The translations under genes and the position numbers were made by a program. The notes beneath the pieces are model-generated. The model saw nothing but the letters and a program-made list of their open reading frames with translations. It was not told where the DNA came from and did not search any database. From Yamagishiella unicocca (taxonomy: Eukaryota > Chlorophyta > Chlorophyceae > Chlamydomonadales > Volvocaceae): a stretch of DNA of 64,000 nt. The DNA is taken from assembly GCA_003116995.1 (NCBI GenBank), contig BDSL01000083.1:250501-314500 (forward strand), read 5' to 3'. Shown here one piece after another: positions 34,553 to 47,900 of the stretch. Each line of letters begins with the position of its first letter. Position 1 is the first letter of the stretch.

Positions 34553-35760
34553 GCAGGAAGGGAAGCAAGCAGCAAAGCGGGTCTGCGCTGGGCCATTGGG
34601 GCCGTGCGGGCAGACAGGCTGCGGGTGAGGTGGCGTGTTTGGCTGCGGTGCACTGTGCTGTACAAGAGTGCAACGTCTTTTAGACAGGCGAGGCAATCTG
34701 CGCTTTAGGTTGATGTGGACAGGGTGTTGAGGCGTGCTGTAAGTTGTGGAATAGAGGAAGGATGTCCGGGGGTCCCAGCCTCCCCGCGCCGTGTCACGGG
34801 GCCCACCGTTAATTTTGCTACCACCAACTAACGCGCGTGGTGTGGCAGGCGCACGATAGCTGTGCGGGCTGTGGAAGCGTTAACACCGCGCACCAACAGC
34901 GTTAAAAAAATGCACTGCACCCATCTTAGGCGCCGCGCATCCATCACAGAGCCTGTACAGTATGTGAGTATGTGGGATTTTTAACAACAGATGATGTGCG
35001 CGTTCACCTCCTAGCTGAGCGTTACGCCACCGCAACTTGACTATCGAGCTGGATCGATGCAGCTGGGATAGGTGCAAGGGGGTACTCGTGGGCCCTAGAC
35101 CGGCAGCCGTAGACGTTCAGCACTATTGTAAATCAATATGCTTGTCCCTGGTGCCATTTTATTCAAGTAATAGCCATTCGGTACGAGACAGGTTCCCTCA
35201 AGGTCACAGGTGCCCATAGCTCGACAGTGCGCGCTCTGGGTCGACGAAACCTTTACAACACGGAAGGGTTAGGCTTGTGTGAGGACTGCTGCGGCCATGA
35301 TTTGTTTCGGCGTTGACGACAGGGCTGGTAGGCTGTAATAGCTGGCAGGCTGTGTAGGTTCGTGAGCCGGAGAGGAGCCACCAATTTGGCAAAAGCGCAG
35401 GTACTTTATATTGTATGAACAATTGCTTACGTGTCGTAAGGAAGGTAACATATGGGTGTATGCAAGCAATTCGTAACTGACCGGATGAACGGAAAGTGTA
35501 CGGAAGGCCCTGGGTAACACCGACAGGAATATTAGACCGAATCCGGCACGCTTAAGTTGCAAAGGACAGTTCTTAGCAGAGGAACTTTGTTGGTCATCAG
35601 AACGCTTCGCTTGAGCAGGAATCATACCAGACTCGTAACGCTGTAGCCTTTCCTATGAGAATCGAGCCGGCTCCGAGGGAGTCTGCTCCCACAGCACAAG
35701 TTTGTTTCATAGGCAGTCTGTAACTTGGATTATCCTAGAGGGCCCACGTGTGTATCGGAA
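34553..35760. other. 3' UTR of ACLB and upstream region of the second coiled-coil gene
   Basis: TGTAA at 34738-34742 is the probable end signal of ACLB, about 190 nt after its stop. The remaining ~1 kb is relatively AT-rich. A minus-strand ATG frame of 118 codons at 35625-35269 lacks coding codon bias, and I do not call it. Confidence 0.45.
34738..34742 (+). terminator. Probable poly(A) signal TGTAA (ACLB)
   Basis: First TGTAA after the ACLB stop, 186 nt downstream. Confidence 0.65.
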
Positions 35761-37441
35761 ATGAGCTGGGTGCTCTCGCAAAACCAGGGGCGCGGGGCAG
35801 GCTGCGATGAGGCGCAAAAGGCAGCGAAATGGATGAGGCAGAGCATGAAGGTCCAGGAACAAAACGACCAGCATACGGTTTTCCTATTAAACCTCCTCCA
35901 AGAGCATCGGCACGAGATAGAGGTGCGACAGCGTGTCCGATGCACAGATTTATGCTCGCATTTGCAAAGTAGTTTCATTTGGATCGCATTTGAAAGTACC
36001 CTAGCTTACTGCTCGTTATTGTAATGCGCCTGGTGCCTCCCGCTGACTGGGCATGCAGGCTCGAGACAGCGTTATGCGAGACTCCACGGTGCTAGTCTGC
36101 AAACTGCAGGCTGAGGTCGAGTCGCTGAAGCAGCAGTTGGGGGACCGGGACACGCAGTTGCTAGCTTTCAAGGAACTTAGCAACGCCAGCGCAAGGAGCC
36201 CCACCGGTGGGACCATCGCTGGATTTCGCGTCACCGATGCCAGCAGCAGTGGCGATGGGGGCATCGCTGGCTGGCGGCAGCGGCCCGGGGCCAAAGACCG
36301 CGACTGCCAGAGTGTCGGCGGTTGGCACACTGGCGGCAATCCACGCAGCGCTCAGCTCAGCACATGCAGCACACTGCAGGAGGCCTGGGCTCGGATGCGT
36401 GTGGCCCCGGACGCGGCAACCCTGCAGTCGCCGGGCCCCCTGAACAGCGACTGCCCCGAGGTCCCCTTGCCGCCGGCTACACCGCCGCCACGCAGCCACG
36501 TGCCTGGGCCTTTGCCTGGGCCAAGTGCAGTGCCCCGCAAGCCGCACGAGTTGATCCTCCAGGCCGAGGACGCGGGCGCGTGCACGATGCAGACCCCACA
36601 GCAGCATACTGGTCAAGGGCAGGCGCACGAGCTACAGCAGCAGCGACGGCTTGAGGCGCAGGTTCGGGCGCTGACCGCTGACATGTCGTCGCTGCAGGCT
36701 GAGGCTGAGGCTGCGAAGCGTGACGCAGCAGAAGCCAAATCCAATTACCTGACGTGCCATAAGGATCTGGAGATCTTGACCAGCAAGTACGACAGCCTCA
36801 TGCTGCAGAAGCTTGAGGTCGAGGAACAGCGCGACAGGCTCTTCAGCCCGCAGTTAGACGTCAAGCTGATTCGTGCAGCCATGCCGTCGGTGGATGCCGC
36901 ACTGGCGGCGTTGGAGCGGCGGCTGGTGGCGGCGGCCGAGATGCTGGCGGTGTGCCAGGCAGAAGCGGAGGACGCGGCGCGAGTACAAAATCAACAGAGG
37001 CGGAAGTGGATATTGCGGTTGGAATCCATGCAGGCGCAGGTGGAGGAGCGGGAGGCGCGGCTGGCTAGGGTAGAGGCGCAGCTAGGTGGCGCGATGTCGG
37101 CGCTGACGCCACAGGCAGTGCAGCGGTCTGGGGGGGCGGCCGTGCCTGACACCGACTGCAGCCCGGTGGTTTCGGACACGGGTTGTGGGATGGACTTTGA
37201 GTCGGTGGCGGTGTCACCGGGGCGGCAACCGCTGGTCGACGTGCGTGCTTGGGCGCGTGGGGTGTTGCCTACTCGGTGTTGGGAGGATGAGCTCCAGGCC
37301 AACCTGTCGATCGGCGGCTCGGTAGCGAGCTTCGATACGGCTACTAGTGCCTTCCTGAGGGCTACCAGCGGCGGGGGAGAGGAGGGCGGCTCGAACGGGC
37401 ACGGGCGCCGCACGCTCGCCGGGGCCCTGTCCAGTTCGTAA
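35761..37441 (+). CDS. Coiled-coil protein of unknown function (514 aa)
   Basis: Two exons, 35761-35922 and 36059-37441 (phase 0), code for 514 residues. The exon joint falls inside a predicted coiled coil (KVQEQNDQHTVFLLNLLQEH | ARDSVMRDSTVLVCKLQAEV). A Pro/Gly/Ser-rich linker follows (about residues 100-230). A second, longer coiled coil then runs from LEAQVRALTADMSSLQAEAE to about residue 400 (EEREARLARVEAQL). The C-terminal ~100 residues are acidic and Gly/Ser-rich (CWEDELQANLSIGGSVASFD). I recognise no family. The architecture suggests a structural or scaffold protein, but this is inference. The nearest downstream TGTAA is at 38403. Confidence 0.7.
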
Positions 37442-38931
37442 GGGCTTTGTGTCCGCATATGTTCCATCGATGTGGTTTCTTCTTGTGGTCCCCGGGGGAA
37501 CACGGCTACGACGGATGAGCTCCATATTGGGCTGCCGCCTCCCAAATGGTACCCTGCCCACTAGTTTTGAACGTGCCCGTCGCACGGTTGGTTGCGCAGG
37601 AGGGCAGTAAGACGTAGGGTAACGAACCTGACACGTAGAGGTGACTCGTATTTTAGTTGACAGCTGGACGGCAGCGCTTGACTTTACCATCGCAGGCAGT
37701 AACATATGAATACCGGCATCTCCCGCAGCAATATGACTTCTATTTTGTTCCTGTGCTTTCTCTGCGAGGTTCGGCATGCCGAGGTGACGATAGCTCTTTT
37801 TAGGGTCGAAGATAGCTTGCAGGGTAGTTTTCCTTTCTGCGGGTGTGGACAGAGTACCCAGCAGCACCTGTATATGCGCCCCGTTACTCGGCGTTTTCGC
37901 AACTTCACGCGGCTAATCATGAGCTCTCTCGCTGGCTATATAAGATATGTATTATCGTAGCAGGCTGGATTCAGGAAAACATGCGGGTGCTGTGTGCCCC
38001 GTAGGTTGCCCTTACCTGGCGGAAATGTGATTATTCGTCATGAAAACACTCTGCGATCTGCCGTTTTCGGATGCTGCCGTCGGTGTTGATTGCTGTCATC
38101 CTTCGGTAGGCGGGCTCGCTGGGAGATGCGGTACCCGGAGATGTGTGCATGGCCATGAAATCGCCTTTAGATCGAAAAGTGTATGACTGGCCATCCTTAT
38201 GAAAAATACTCTGATGAGTGCGGCCCTTGCGACTTGATTTAGGCAGGTAACAAGAGAGAGATTCCTTTTCAGTCGTCTTTGTTACTTGCGTGCGGAATTA
38301 ATAGTTGCGCTGGTCGCAAGGAAGAAACCCACTTGCCAAGTAGATAGCCTGGTGCAGGCTTTCTGGTCCTCTGCTGGACGCGCATTAGCATACTGGTTAA
38401 CATGTAAAATATATATTGCATCGTGTCAAATTGTACCCAGAAACGGCGGTGAGCTGCACCAACATTATGATAAATCATAACAATCATGATACGACGCAAG
38501 ATGGCCACGTTTATGGACAGCTGCAGCTCAGGGCTTCGTACTTGATACTATATTTGCGTTCAGGCTCTTGCATATACCCGCTTTACCCTCTTGCCAGGGT
38601 TCAGTGGAAGACCGTCAGTCCTCAAGGCACGTTTTCGCATACCGATAGGACACGGGCGCTCGGTAGATATCATTTATCTACGTCCTTCTTAAACGAAAGT
38701 CTGGTCTGCACCTTGCAGCGTAACGGTCTTGAATGGATTGACGAGTCTGTTCGAGTCTTTGAAGCCGTTAAGGCAAACAGCCGAAACAACTCCAACAACA
38801 GTTATGGTAGGAAATATGCTATTACTTATGATGTATCGGTTTGCTCCTTGTCGCGCCTTACCATTCACCGCCCGTTGGAATTATCGACCGCAACGCGCCG
38901 CCTACAGGGCCAGTGCTGCAGCCATGTCCCC
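37442..38931. other. Long AT-richer intergenic stretch
   Basis: It probably holds the 3' UTR of the coiled-coil gene (TGTAA at 38403-38407) and the upstream region of the next gene. The frame that becomes the next gene's first exon remains open upstream to 38416 but has no coding bias there. Confidence 0.4.
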
Positions 38932-41900
38932 ATGGATGCGACTCATGAAAGGCCCACGACTGCTCAACGCGTCGCCAGAGCAGCGGTCCCTGTGGCACAG
39001 GGTCCCGTCCTTGCCACCCAGTCGTACGCACCTCTCAGCGTGACTCTCAAGGCAGGTGGCGGCTTGGCAATCAACATCCAAGACGTCCGCAAAAGCGTAA
39101 GCCTGCGGTGTCAACAGGGCGTCAACGAGATAGATTGTCTTTGGTTGTAACCCAACGCGAGTGTTTTTGTTGCCCAGAACATGGCTCAACACCCAACTAA
39201 TATAATACGAGCTAATGATGTGCGCATCCTTCCTATGGCTTTGAAAAAACTCTGCTTCGGTCCATTGTCGAGGCAGAAAGAGTGAATGATGTTGATGGGC
39301 GGCATTACACCCGACAACGAAATAGAATATCGCAGCTTTGCCACGAAGCAATCTATGGGTTCCAGGAGGGTATGGGTTTTAGGGGACGATATATTACCAA
39401 CCTGGACATGGACCGCAAACACTAGCTGGGCTGGATGGTAAGGGATTGAGGCTGGCAAGTTGGATGGGCGTCGGGAGGGGCACATGGCGAAATTAACGTT
39501 GACGTATGCGAAGCGGGTGGCCGGTCGTGCGCATGGGGTGTGGAGCCAGCGCAGGTTGACGCCTCCAGTCGGCATGGTCCAATCGCCAATCGGCGAACAC
39601 CTTCCGTGGCGCTCGGCCGTTTCGCTTCCCACCTCACCCAGCTGAACAACCCCAACCTTAAGTCGCCTTCCTCCTCTCTCGTCCGCGCAGCGATCGCCCG
39701 CCGGCGTCACTGTGCGCCCCAGCAGCCACGATGGCACCGGTCCTATCGCTACCCCGCCTCGTGAACCCCGCCCGTCCCTCCGGGCCACAGCGCTGGCCGC
39801 CGCCTTCGCGCTCCGGACGCCCCGGCCGGACACGGCCACCCGCGCCGCCGCGCTGGGTGCTGCTGCTGCCAGGGCCGCCGCCGCGGCGACCAGCTCCGGA
39901 ATACCGGCCCCGTCCTCGTCCGGCAGCGATGCCAGCAGCGCCACCTACCTGTCCTGCGAGCCCAGCCCCGTCATCCCGGTGGAGGCGCTGCGGGAGTTCA
40001 GCAGCAGCTCCGGGCGCACCCCCCGAGCCTCCTGGGGGGCCACGGAGCCATGGTGCGAGGCTCGCGCTGCCGAGCCGCCCGGGCGGGAACGGGGAAAGGG
40101 GGCGCGGGGGCAAGAGGTTGGGTACGCGGTGGAGTACTGCCAAGAGGACGAGGAGGGCCTCAGCAGGGACAGCTCGCGCTTCGTGACGCCGCGCCAGACC
40201 ACCGGGACCGAGACACGTGACCAGGCCGCTGGCACCATGGTGGAGCTGCTGCCGCGGGCATCCACGGATGGCCTCGCAGCGGGGCCGGCGGTGGCGGCGA
40301 AGCAGGCGCATCGGAGCATGGAGGCGGAGGCGCGCCGAGAGGGGCAGCTGCCGTCGGCCGCCGCCTTGGGCGGCGATGATGGGTGCCACGTCAGCGGCGA
40401 GGTCAGCGGGCGCTGGACCTCCCGCCTGGGGCCGGAGGGGCAGCTCTCGCCCCGTGCGGGGGGAGCGGCCGAGCAGCCCGCCGCGTCGAGGGATCGTTGG
40501 CGACACAGCAGCACCGGCTTCCAGCTGCAGCACAGCCACCTCCAGGACAGCAGCCCCATCCCGCAGCAGCACCAGGTCGAAGGCGCGGCGGGGGGCTCGC
40601 AGCGCGCTTCCGCGCCGCCGAACCGCAGCTCCATGCAGCTCCTGCGCCGCGCAACTGCCAACCGGCTCAAGGCCACGGCAAACACGGCGGCCTGCGCCTC
40701 GCCCTGCGGGTCGCCCCACGGGTCAGTCGCTCAGTCGACGTTCGGCGAGTCGTTGCGGGCCTCCAGCGACGGCAGCGTCCGTGTGGGCTCAAGCAGCTCT
40801 TTGCTGTCGCACGTGAAGGGGGAGCTGGAGGATGTAGGCGGGGGTGCGGCTGCTGGAGACCGGTTCGAAAGCTGTGCGGATCAGTTTCCGGAACTGGAGC
40901 CGGGTCCGGATTCGGCGCCCAGCGGCGATGAAGTCGGCGGCGGCGGCAGCGGCGGCAGCGGCGGCGGCGGCTTAGACCCTCGGTGGTCCAGATCGCGGGC
41001 CGCCGATGCGCTTATGAAGTTGCGAATGGAGGCGGCCGCGCGCAATGCCGCCGCGCCGTCACGAGACAACGTGCGGCTCGAGTACATCCCCCGCCGGCCC
41101 GCCCGGCGGCCCCGCGCCCTCGATTCGGCCCTGGCGAGCCACCGAGCGGCGGGGGCCGCAGCGGCGCCGGAAGCTGAAGCGGCGCTGCCGTATGATGACT
41201 CAGATTACAATCTTGATAACGCCACCGCCTGCGATCCTGCCGCCACCACGGAGGTCACGTCGATGCAGCCGCTGCTGCACGTCCCTCCGCCTCAGGCGGC
41301 CGCAGCAGCTGTCCCGGAGCTGTCCAGCGCCCAGCGCATTGAGGCGTTCCACCGCCTCAAGGCGGCTTCAGAGCGGTGCATGTCCCCCCACAGCCCTCAG
41401 CGCTTCGCCGCACCCGAGGTCGGAGCCGCCCTCTTCGGCTGCGCCGCTGGCGGCCTACCGTCCTACCTTGCGCCCGGCGCCGCGCCGCGGTTGGCTGAGC
41501 TGGTGCAGCAGCCGCCGCCGCAGCAGCAGCAGCAGCGCCCCCGTCACCAGGGCCTGGCTGATGCCCGGTCGGCACAGGTCCTCAACCACACGGTGTCCCT
41601 GGGTCGGCAGGCTCGGGCGTACTTCCAAGAGGCGCAGGTGCTCCAGCAGCAGCGGCGAGCCAGGCCCGTCAGCCCCCGAGCCGACCCACGGGACAGCCCC
41701 GGCGGCCAGCAGCAACCCGGGGTCGAGCGGATGCGGCGGACCACCGTCAGCGGTCCGGGCTCCTCCAGCGGCGCGGCACGCGACACGTCCATGTGGCTGT
41801 ACCCGGCCGGGAAGTCGACGACCAAGGCGGCCGCCCTGATGGCAACGGCGCCGTCGGCCAAGTCGCTGTACCGCTCGGGCAGCACCGCGCTTCCGGAGCG

Positions 41901-42588
41901 CCTGACGCCGCGGGCGGCGCTGACGCCGCAGCTGCTGCCGCTGGGCACTGGCACCGAGCTGAGGCGCCTGCGCGTCGACTCCAGGAAGGGCGCTGCCCAG
42001 TACGGCGTGCGCGCGCAGCAGGAGCCCCCGCAGCAGCAACCGCAGCAGCAGTCTGACGTGTACGGCGTACCGGGCTGGCCGGCACCCGTGTACGACGCCA
42101 ACATGGCGTCCGGTGTGTACCCCGCAGCCGGCTCTGGCGGTGGCGGTGAGGCGATGAACGGCAGCCGTGCGAGCGACATGGGCGGTGACCCCACCGGTGC
42201 GGCGTTGGGGGCCAGTCAGACGCACTCGCAGATGTCCGGCCAGCGGACTCGGTCGCACCGCTACTCCGAACCCTACTTTCCTTTTGAGGAGCCTCCGATG
42301 CCGCCGCCGCCGCCCGGCCTCCTGCCCAGCAGCGATGACGATGGCGGCACCACGCCCAACTCTTTCATGACCGCTGCCGCGGACCTCAACACGGCCATGC
42401 AGCTCCTGGACGCCGCCGAACAACTGGCCGCAGCGGAACGCTCCCCGTCGGGCCCCCCCCTCGAGGCTGCGGACGTCAGACTGGGGGTTACGGCCCAGCC
42501 CGCCGTTGTGCACCACCACCACTACTACCACCACATCCGCCACGCCTACGAGCCGGATGCCGCGCCTCACGCAGTAGCTGGCCCCTAG
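38932..42588 (+). CDS. Large low-complexity protein of unknown function (about 1020 aa)
   Basis: Two exons. The large one, 39691-42588, follows a clear CCGCGCAG acceptor. Its upstream partner 38932-39096 ends AAAAGC|GTAAGC in the matching phase, and is short and less certain (ATG at 38932, MDATHERP; ends LAINIQDVRKS). The product is dominated by Ala/Gly/Ser/Pro/Gln disorder. It has a few charged or helical islands (RWSRSRAADALMKLRMEAAA; SSAQRIEAFHRLKAASERCM), polyGln, polyPro (PPMPPPPPGLLP), and a His/Tyr-rich tail (HHHHYYHHIRH). No domain is recognised. A TGTAA lies at 42901. The reverse strand stays open for long stretches because of codon bias, but those frames are shadows. Confidence 0.6.
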
Positions 42589-44953
42589 CGACGTGTATCC
42601 CAAGCCAACCCCTGTACCGCGCTACACCAACACCACCATACTACCGGATGCTTATCCTCGTGTGACAGACACGTGTTTCTACGCCAACAACACACCACCG
42701 CCTGGAAAGCGCCATGTCGTGACGTGCTGAAGCCCTGGCGGCGCGTGCGGCGTTTGGCCGCAGAGCATGGTCAAGCCGCGGTGAAAACAACGTGACCGCC
42801 CTACCAACATTTAGCTGTGCTGTATTCTAAGAAGAAGTCAAACCGCGGGTCTTAAGCAGGACGTTCCTCAACCGAGCCAAACGTGGTGGCCTATGCGGGC
42901 TGTAATGGCGTCGACATGGGCAGCCACCCAGCAATGCGAAGGGAAGCTGCTGCCGCCATCAGCACCCGGCCCAAGCCGTCACGGCGCCTGAACCAGCTTT
43001 GTTTAGCACACTGTCACAGCGACGAAATGAATGCACGCCGAAGCTCCCGAAGATATGTACAATTGCGACGCATGTTGGTGAAGCTGGGGCGTGTGGCGCC
43101 TGGATGGGCCCCCTATGGAGGTGCCCAGCGTGGGGGCATGTGCGCAGCCATGCGTCATGCCGGGTCGTGGGTTCAGCAATGGTCATTGAATAGCGTCGTA
43201 TCATGTATCCATTTAGCTATGACGGTCGCCTGAGTATCACCCTATCTTGTGGGCGCAGAAAGGGGCTGGAGGTTGGTCTGCGGCGCTGTGCACCGCCAAT
43301 AGGCTGTTAGGACGCGCGCGACAATGTTTTCCTACTAATGGCGGGCGGCCTTGGACAGCCGCAGCAGGCAGAGCGGGTTATTCCGTTTTCGTACTGCCGG
43401 GACTGCCATTTTCCCATGAAGACCCTTATCAAGACGCAGAAGACTCCTTTTCCGTTTCACAAAGGCCTTGACGACCGCTGTAAGCTGCGAGACGTTATGA
43501 CTGTTAGGAAGGGCAAGGTGTTTTCGTTTCGATGATATGACTGCGGCCGCAAGGGCTGCCTGGGGCTGTGGGAGCTCGGCTGATCGGCGTACTGCCGACA
43601 GGACATGGTTTGATTGTTTTAAGACAGGTGGCGGTGAGGACAAACTGGTGGCGGTGAGGACGGACAAACTGTCGGCACGAGACGGAGAAGAAGAGAAGCG
43701 AGTGATTTGGGGGCGGCGGGCAGCGGCGCAGCCACCTGAGCGCGACGTGGCTACAGGAGCCAGGAGGCAGGAGGGACTATACACGGCGGCGACTGGGGGC
43801 GCCTGACGGCGACTGGAGCAGCCGCGGGGCCGGAGTGCAGAGGGCGAATTTGAGGTGGTGTGTCATGGAGACAGGAGCAACAGAAGGGCAAACCAAGGAG
43901 TCAAGGAGTCCAGACGTAACTTGCTGGACATGCGAGGCGTTCTGGCCCCAACTGTGATGTGTAGGAGGCGGCCGGTGTTGTGCCATTGCAGGGCGTCGAC
44001 GACCTGACGCGTGGGACGGAGTCTGCTGGCGTGAGGCGGCGGTGTGATGGGGCACCCGCCTTCGGGCGGGCGGTGCCTCACTGGCGGCATAACGCGCAAG
44101 CTGAAAAGTTGAGTTGCGCTGACGGGACTGGGCGACATGAAAAAGCAGGTAGTTGGACCCACTCAGCGATGATTGTGTTTCGATGTTGCGGCGACAAAGC
44201 CATGATAGCATCACGCGCTGGTACTTTTTGCGGCGCGAAGTGCTGGAGGGTGGGATAGGTTCCGGTTGCGGCTGGATGACGGCGCTCAGCGCCGGAAAAT
44301 GGCATGGCGTTGGTGGTATGCTCGGATTGGAATAGGTGCTTGCCACGGTCCTGCTTGGATGTTGTGGTTGCTAAACCTGCCGCGCAAGCGGATTGTTGCG
44401 CACTGGTTTAGTCATCTACGCACATTCGGGAGCTCTGCATTGGTGATTTTTCTGCAAGCCTGATTGATTGCTGCTACGCTTCATGTTTTGCAAATCGCAT
44501 GGCATGTGTACGGCGGCGTGGACGGTTGCGGCCGTGACAGGCCGAACGGTCGGACCGCTCGCATGGGTCCAACTTGTGACAGGTCCCGACCACATCGCTC
44601 TTTTCACACTCATCGCGACAGCCTGGTACGTTGACCCGAACACGCACTCGCCCGCAGCTCCCAACAAGTAACAGGCTCAGCCCACCCAGTGCTGTGCTGC
44701 TGCCTATCATCCACGCCCAGCGCAAGCGCAGCCCACACCCCTGCCTGCCCAGCTCCCAGCACGCCTCAGCACCACTTCCCAGCTGTCGGCTAACCCCGCG
44801 CAACAAAGGCTACGACCCCCGCTGGCCATCAGGCAAAGGCACCGCCGAAGCGTCCAGCGTATGCGCCCGCGACCCGAAAAAATACAACTACGCAGCAGCA
44901 GCGCCCGTCCCCCCAGATAAAGCGACCCGTGGGTCGTCCGGGCGTCCTGCGGG
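42589..44953. other. 2.4-kb region without a convincing gene
   Basis: The TGTAA at 42901-42905 probably ends the upstream transcript. The rest contains only short or biased-free frames. One ATG-initiated 65-codon frame (43338-43535, with a C-x-x-C near its middle: YCRDCHFP) might be a small gene, but I cannot support it. A 20-bp-scale direct repeat (GGTGGCGGTGAGGAC...AAACTG) occurs at about 43626-43670. The upstream region of the secreted-protein gene must lie at the right end. Confidence 0.4.
42901..42905 (+). terminator. Probable poly(A) signal TGTAA (1020-aa gene)
   Basis: First TGTAA after the stop at 42588. Confidence 0.55.
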
Positions 44954-47900
44954 ATGGCGCCGCCGTTGTTCGCCGTGCTCTGCCTGGCGTTGGCTGCGCT
45001 TCCGATGGGCACGTGGGCTCAGCTCCTAGGCGCCGGCCTGGCCAACTTGGCTGGCGGGCCCTCGCTCCGAACTCGCAGCAGCAGCAACTCTTCGGAACAA
45101 ACAGGTACGAGCCAGGAGGGCGGAGGCAGCAGCCAGCTAGGGCCAGCACTTATTTACGAGAATGCGCGCCAAAGCAATCGCATCGCGGACGCAATCAGCG
45201 TTGATGGTACGGTAGCTGTTGTCATCGGAAAGGCTGCGTCCATACCACACCTCTTGGTCTACCTCTTGGTCTGGAACCCTCTGTAACCGTTACAACAACC
45301 ACATCCCGCAGGACTGGACGGCCTGGCCGAGTTGGGGGCGAGCTACTCGCACCTGTCGGATGGCGGGGACCGACTGGGCTCCTGGCCGAATCGCCAGGGC
45401 CAAGCAGGTGCGCGGGATGAGGTGTCCTGGCGGAGGGGAAGTGGGAGTGGGGCGCGGCGTCGGTCTTAAGAGCAGGGAACGCGAGTAGGCAGAGGCTCCA
45501 GGCGCAAAGTCATCCGGCCACGAATCTCACCCCCCCTGCCCCTGCCCCGCCCCACCCTGACCTGCCCTCCCCTTCCCTGGACCGGATCGGACTGGACGGA
45601 ATCGACGCAGGGCAGGCCCAGTCCACGTCCAGCTCGGGCGGTGGCGGCGGCGGCGGCAATAGCGGGGCCATCGGGGGCGCGGGCGGCAGTTCGCCTTCCG
45701 GCTGCCTGCCGTACAAGGATGGCGCACTGGACTACATCGACCGCGCGCTGCGGTCATCTCTGTCTTGGATTGTGCAGAAGGGCGTTGTGGACTTCGGATT
45801 TCTGGGTGACGATGTACCGGTGGGTCGGTGGGTCGGTGGGTCGGCAGGGTCTTGGAAAGTTTCTGACTAGGACTGCTAGGTAGCTACCCCTGCACGCATG
45901 CATGCTCCAGAAGACTTATTACAGGAGGCAGACCAGTTGCTTTATGACATCCCCTACGCTCCACCACCTCTTCCCGCCTGTGCCGCTCACTCCCCTGCAC
46001 GGGCCCGCAGAACTGCGATCCAAACTGCGCCTTCACCAACCCCAACTCGCCGTACGGTCTGACGCTGCTGCCCCTGGCGCCGCACGAGGACCAGAGGAAA
46101 GCTTTCGCCAGATCGACACCCCGAGACATCGCTAGCGTGAGTGAAGGACTCGCAGCGCGATCCCCGCCCCAGTCTGGCCCCATTCTACCCCACAGCGCTT
46201 TGGGTTGGGGAGTTGGCCTGCCGGCGGGAAGCGTCTGTAGCCAGGCAGCCAAAGCTGCACTCCGCACCCCGCACTCCGCACCCCGCACTCCGCACCCCGC
46301 ACTCATCATGAGCCGTACAGTTACATAGCCCTTTGCGCCATCGTTGCTGCTCCTGCTGGCCCCCACACCGTTGCGCCGAACCCCCCCTCCCGCCTCCCCC
46401 GCTCCCATGTCTGCTGGTCATCGCGTCCGGCTCGGCCACGCCGCACTTGTGCCGCTGCCGCTGCAGGAGCTCCGCGGCAGCTCCATCGTGGCTCCCAGCC
46501 TGGCCAACAGCAGCGCCTCCTCCGTGCCCGGCTCTGCGCCCATCTACCAGCTGCTGCCCCAGGAGGTGGTGCTCGTGGCGGGCTGCACCCCCCCGGCAGC
46601 GGCATCGGCCTACTTCTCCGCCACGCCCTACCTGCATACCGCATGGAGCAACACCAACAGAAAGTAAGGGGGAGTCGGTGGTGTGGTTTGGGTTGCGTGC
46701 GGGTCGGCTGGCGAGGGAAAACACGGGCGGGCCGCGTCGTGTGGGGATGGGCACAGCGAGCGGCATTAAGGCTCGAGCAGCTGCGTGGGCGAGTGGTTGG
46801 CGGGCGGGCTGGCGGCGAACAGGAGCGGCCGTCCTCCTGAAGAACGTCGTGTGGGACTGCACCTACCTACCGCGGTGCTCCGCCGTCTTGCCTTGGTTGC
46901 GGAGGACCGTCAGAGCGATGTGACCGTCCTGGCCTGCAACAGCGCCGCATGAAGCAGCCTGCCCGCTAACAACCTCGCCGATGCCACTGCTACTGCCGCT
47001 GCTGCTGCTGCCGTGCCGCACGTGCGCAGGTGGGTCACCGTGTTCGGCTCCATGGGCGACTCAGCGGCCGTCATCCGCCCCGAGACGCCGCTGACTGACA
47101 CCACCACGGCAGCCGCCAACACCACAACCAACACCGCCCTCCCGCCGCCTAGCCGCCTAGCCACCTTCCCCCTTCGCCCGCCCGTCGGCCAGCAACTAAT
47201 GCTCCAGGCTGCCAACCGGGCCGGCGGCCGCATCGGTGGCCGGCTGGCGGCGCGGCTCAGCGGCGCCTCACCGGCAGCCACAGCGAGCTCCATGGGCCAG
47301 GCGGCCCCATCTGGCGCCGGCGGCGGCGGCGACACCACCACCACTGCGGGCGCCGGCACGGCGCGCACGGACTCCTCCTTCGACCAGTTTTTCGTGACTG
47401 TCATGACGGCCTCGCCCGCTGCTGCCGCCGCCGTGGCGCGCATCCTGCAGCCGGTCCTCGACGCCCTGCTGGACGGCGGCGGCGAGGGCCAGCTGCCGCC
47501 GCGCCCAGCAGGCAGCGGCCGCGCGCGCATCAACGTGCTGCCTATTCCGGGTCCCGACTTCGGCTCCGACATCGGTCTTGACCCCCGCAGCTCCTACTAC
47601 ATGCTGCTGCTGCGCTCCATCGTGCCAGCAGGGGCGCTGGGGCCGCACTTCCGGCCCTACGCCGAGACCAAGCCGATCCGCGGCTGGCGCCTCTCCCCGA
47701 TCGCCGCCTTCAACGACCTGCCGGCCGGGACCCTGGGCGCTGATGCTGGTGCTGATGCCGGTGCTGGCGCCACAGTGGCGGGATCAGGAGGCGCTGCTGG
47801 CGGGGGCCTTCTGGGGCTGCGGCTGAGCGTCCTGTCCGGTCGTGCCGGGGAGCTGGGCTCCCCTCGAGCCGCCGAATCCATCATCACCTCCCCCAACTCA

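Noticed and set aside
35269..35625. 118-codon minus-strand ATG frame
   Set aside because: Codon use is unlike genes in this window; a TTACA just past its stop is tempting but a 12-nt 3' UTR is implausible.
37214..37867. 217-codon minus-strand frame
   Set aside because: Overlaps the end and 3' UTR of the + strand coiled-coil gene; no family resemblance.
39658..40719. 353-codon minus-strand frame, and 41455-42603 (382 codons)
   Set aside because: Shadows of the large low-complexity + strand exon.
43338..43535. 65-codon + strand ATG frame with a C-x-x-C
   Set aside because: Attractive but isolated, no splice partner, no downstream TGTAA nearby and mixed codon use; left as a remark only.
43777..44346. 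189-codon minus-strand frame
   Set aside because: Starts at GTG, is not biased toward GC at third positions, and has no recognisable motif.
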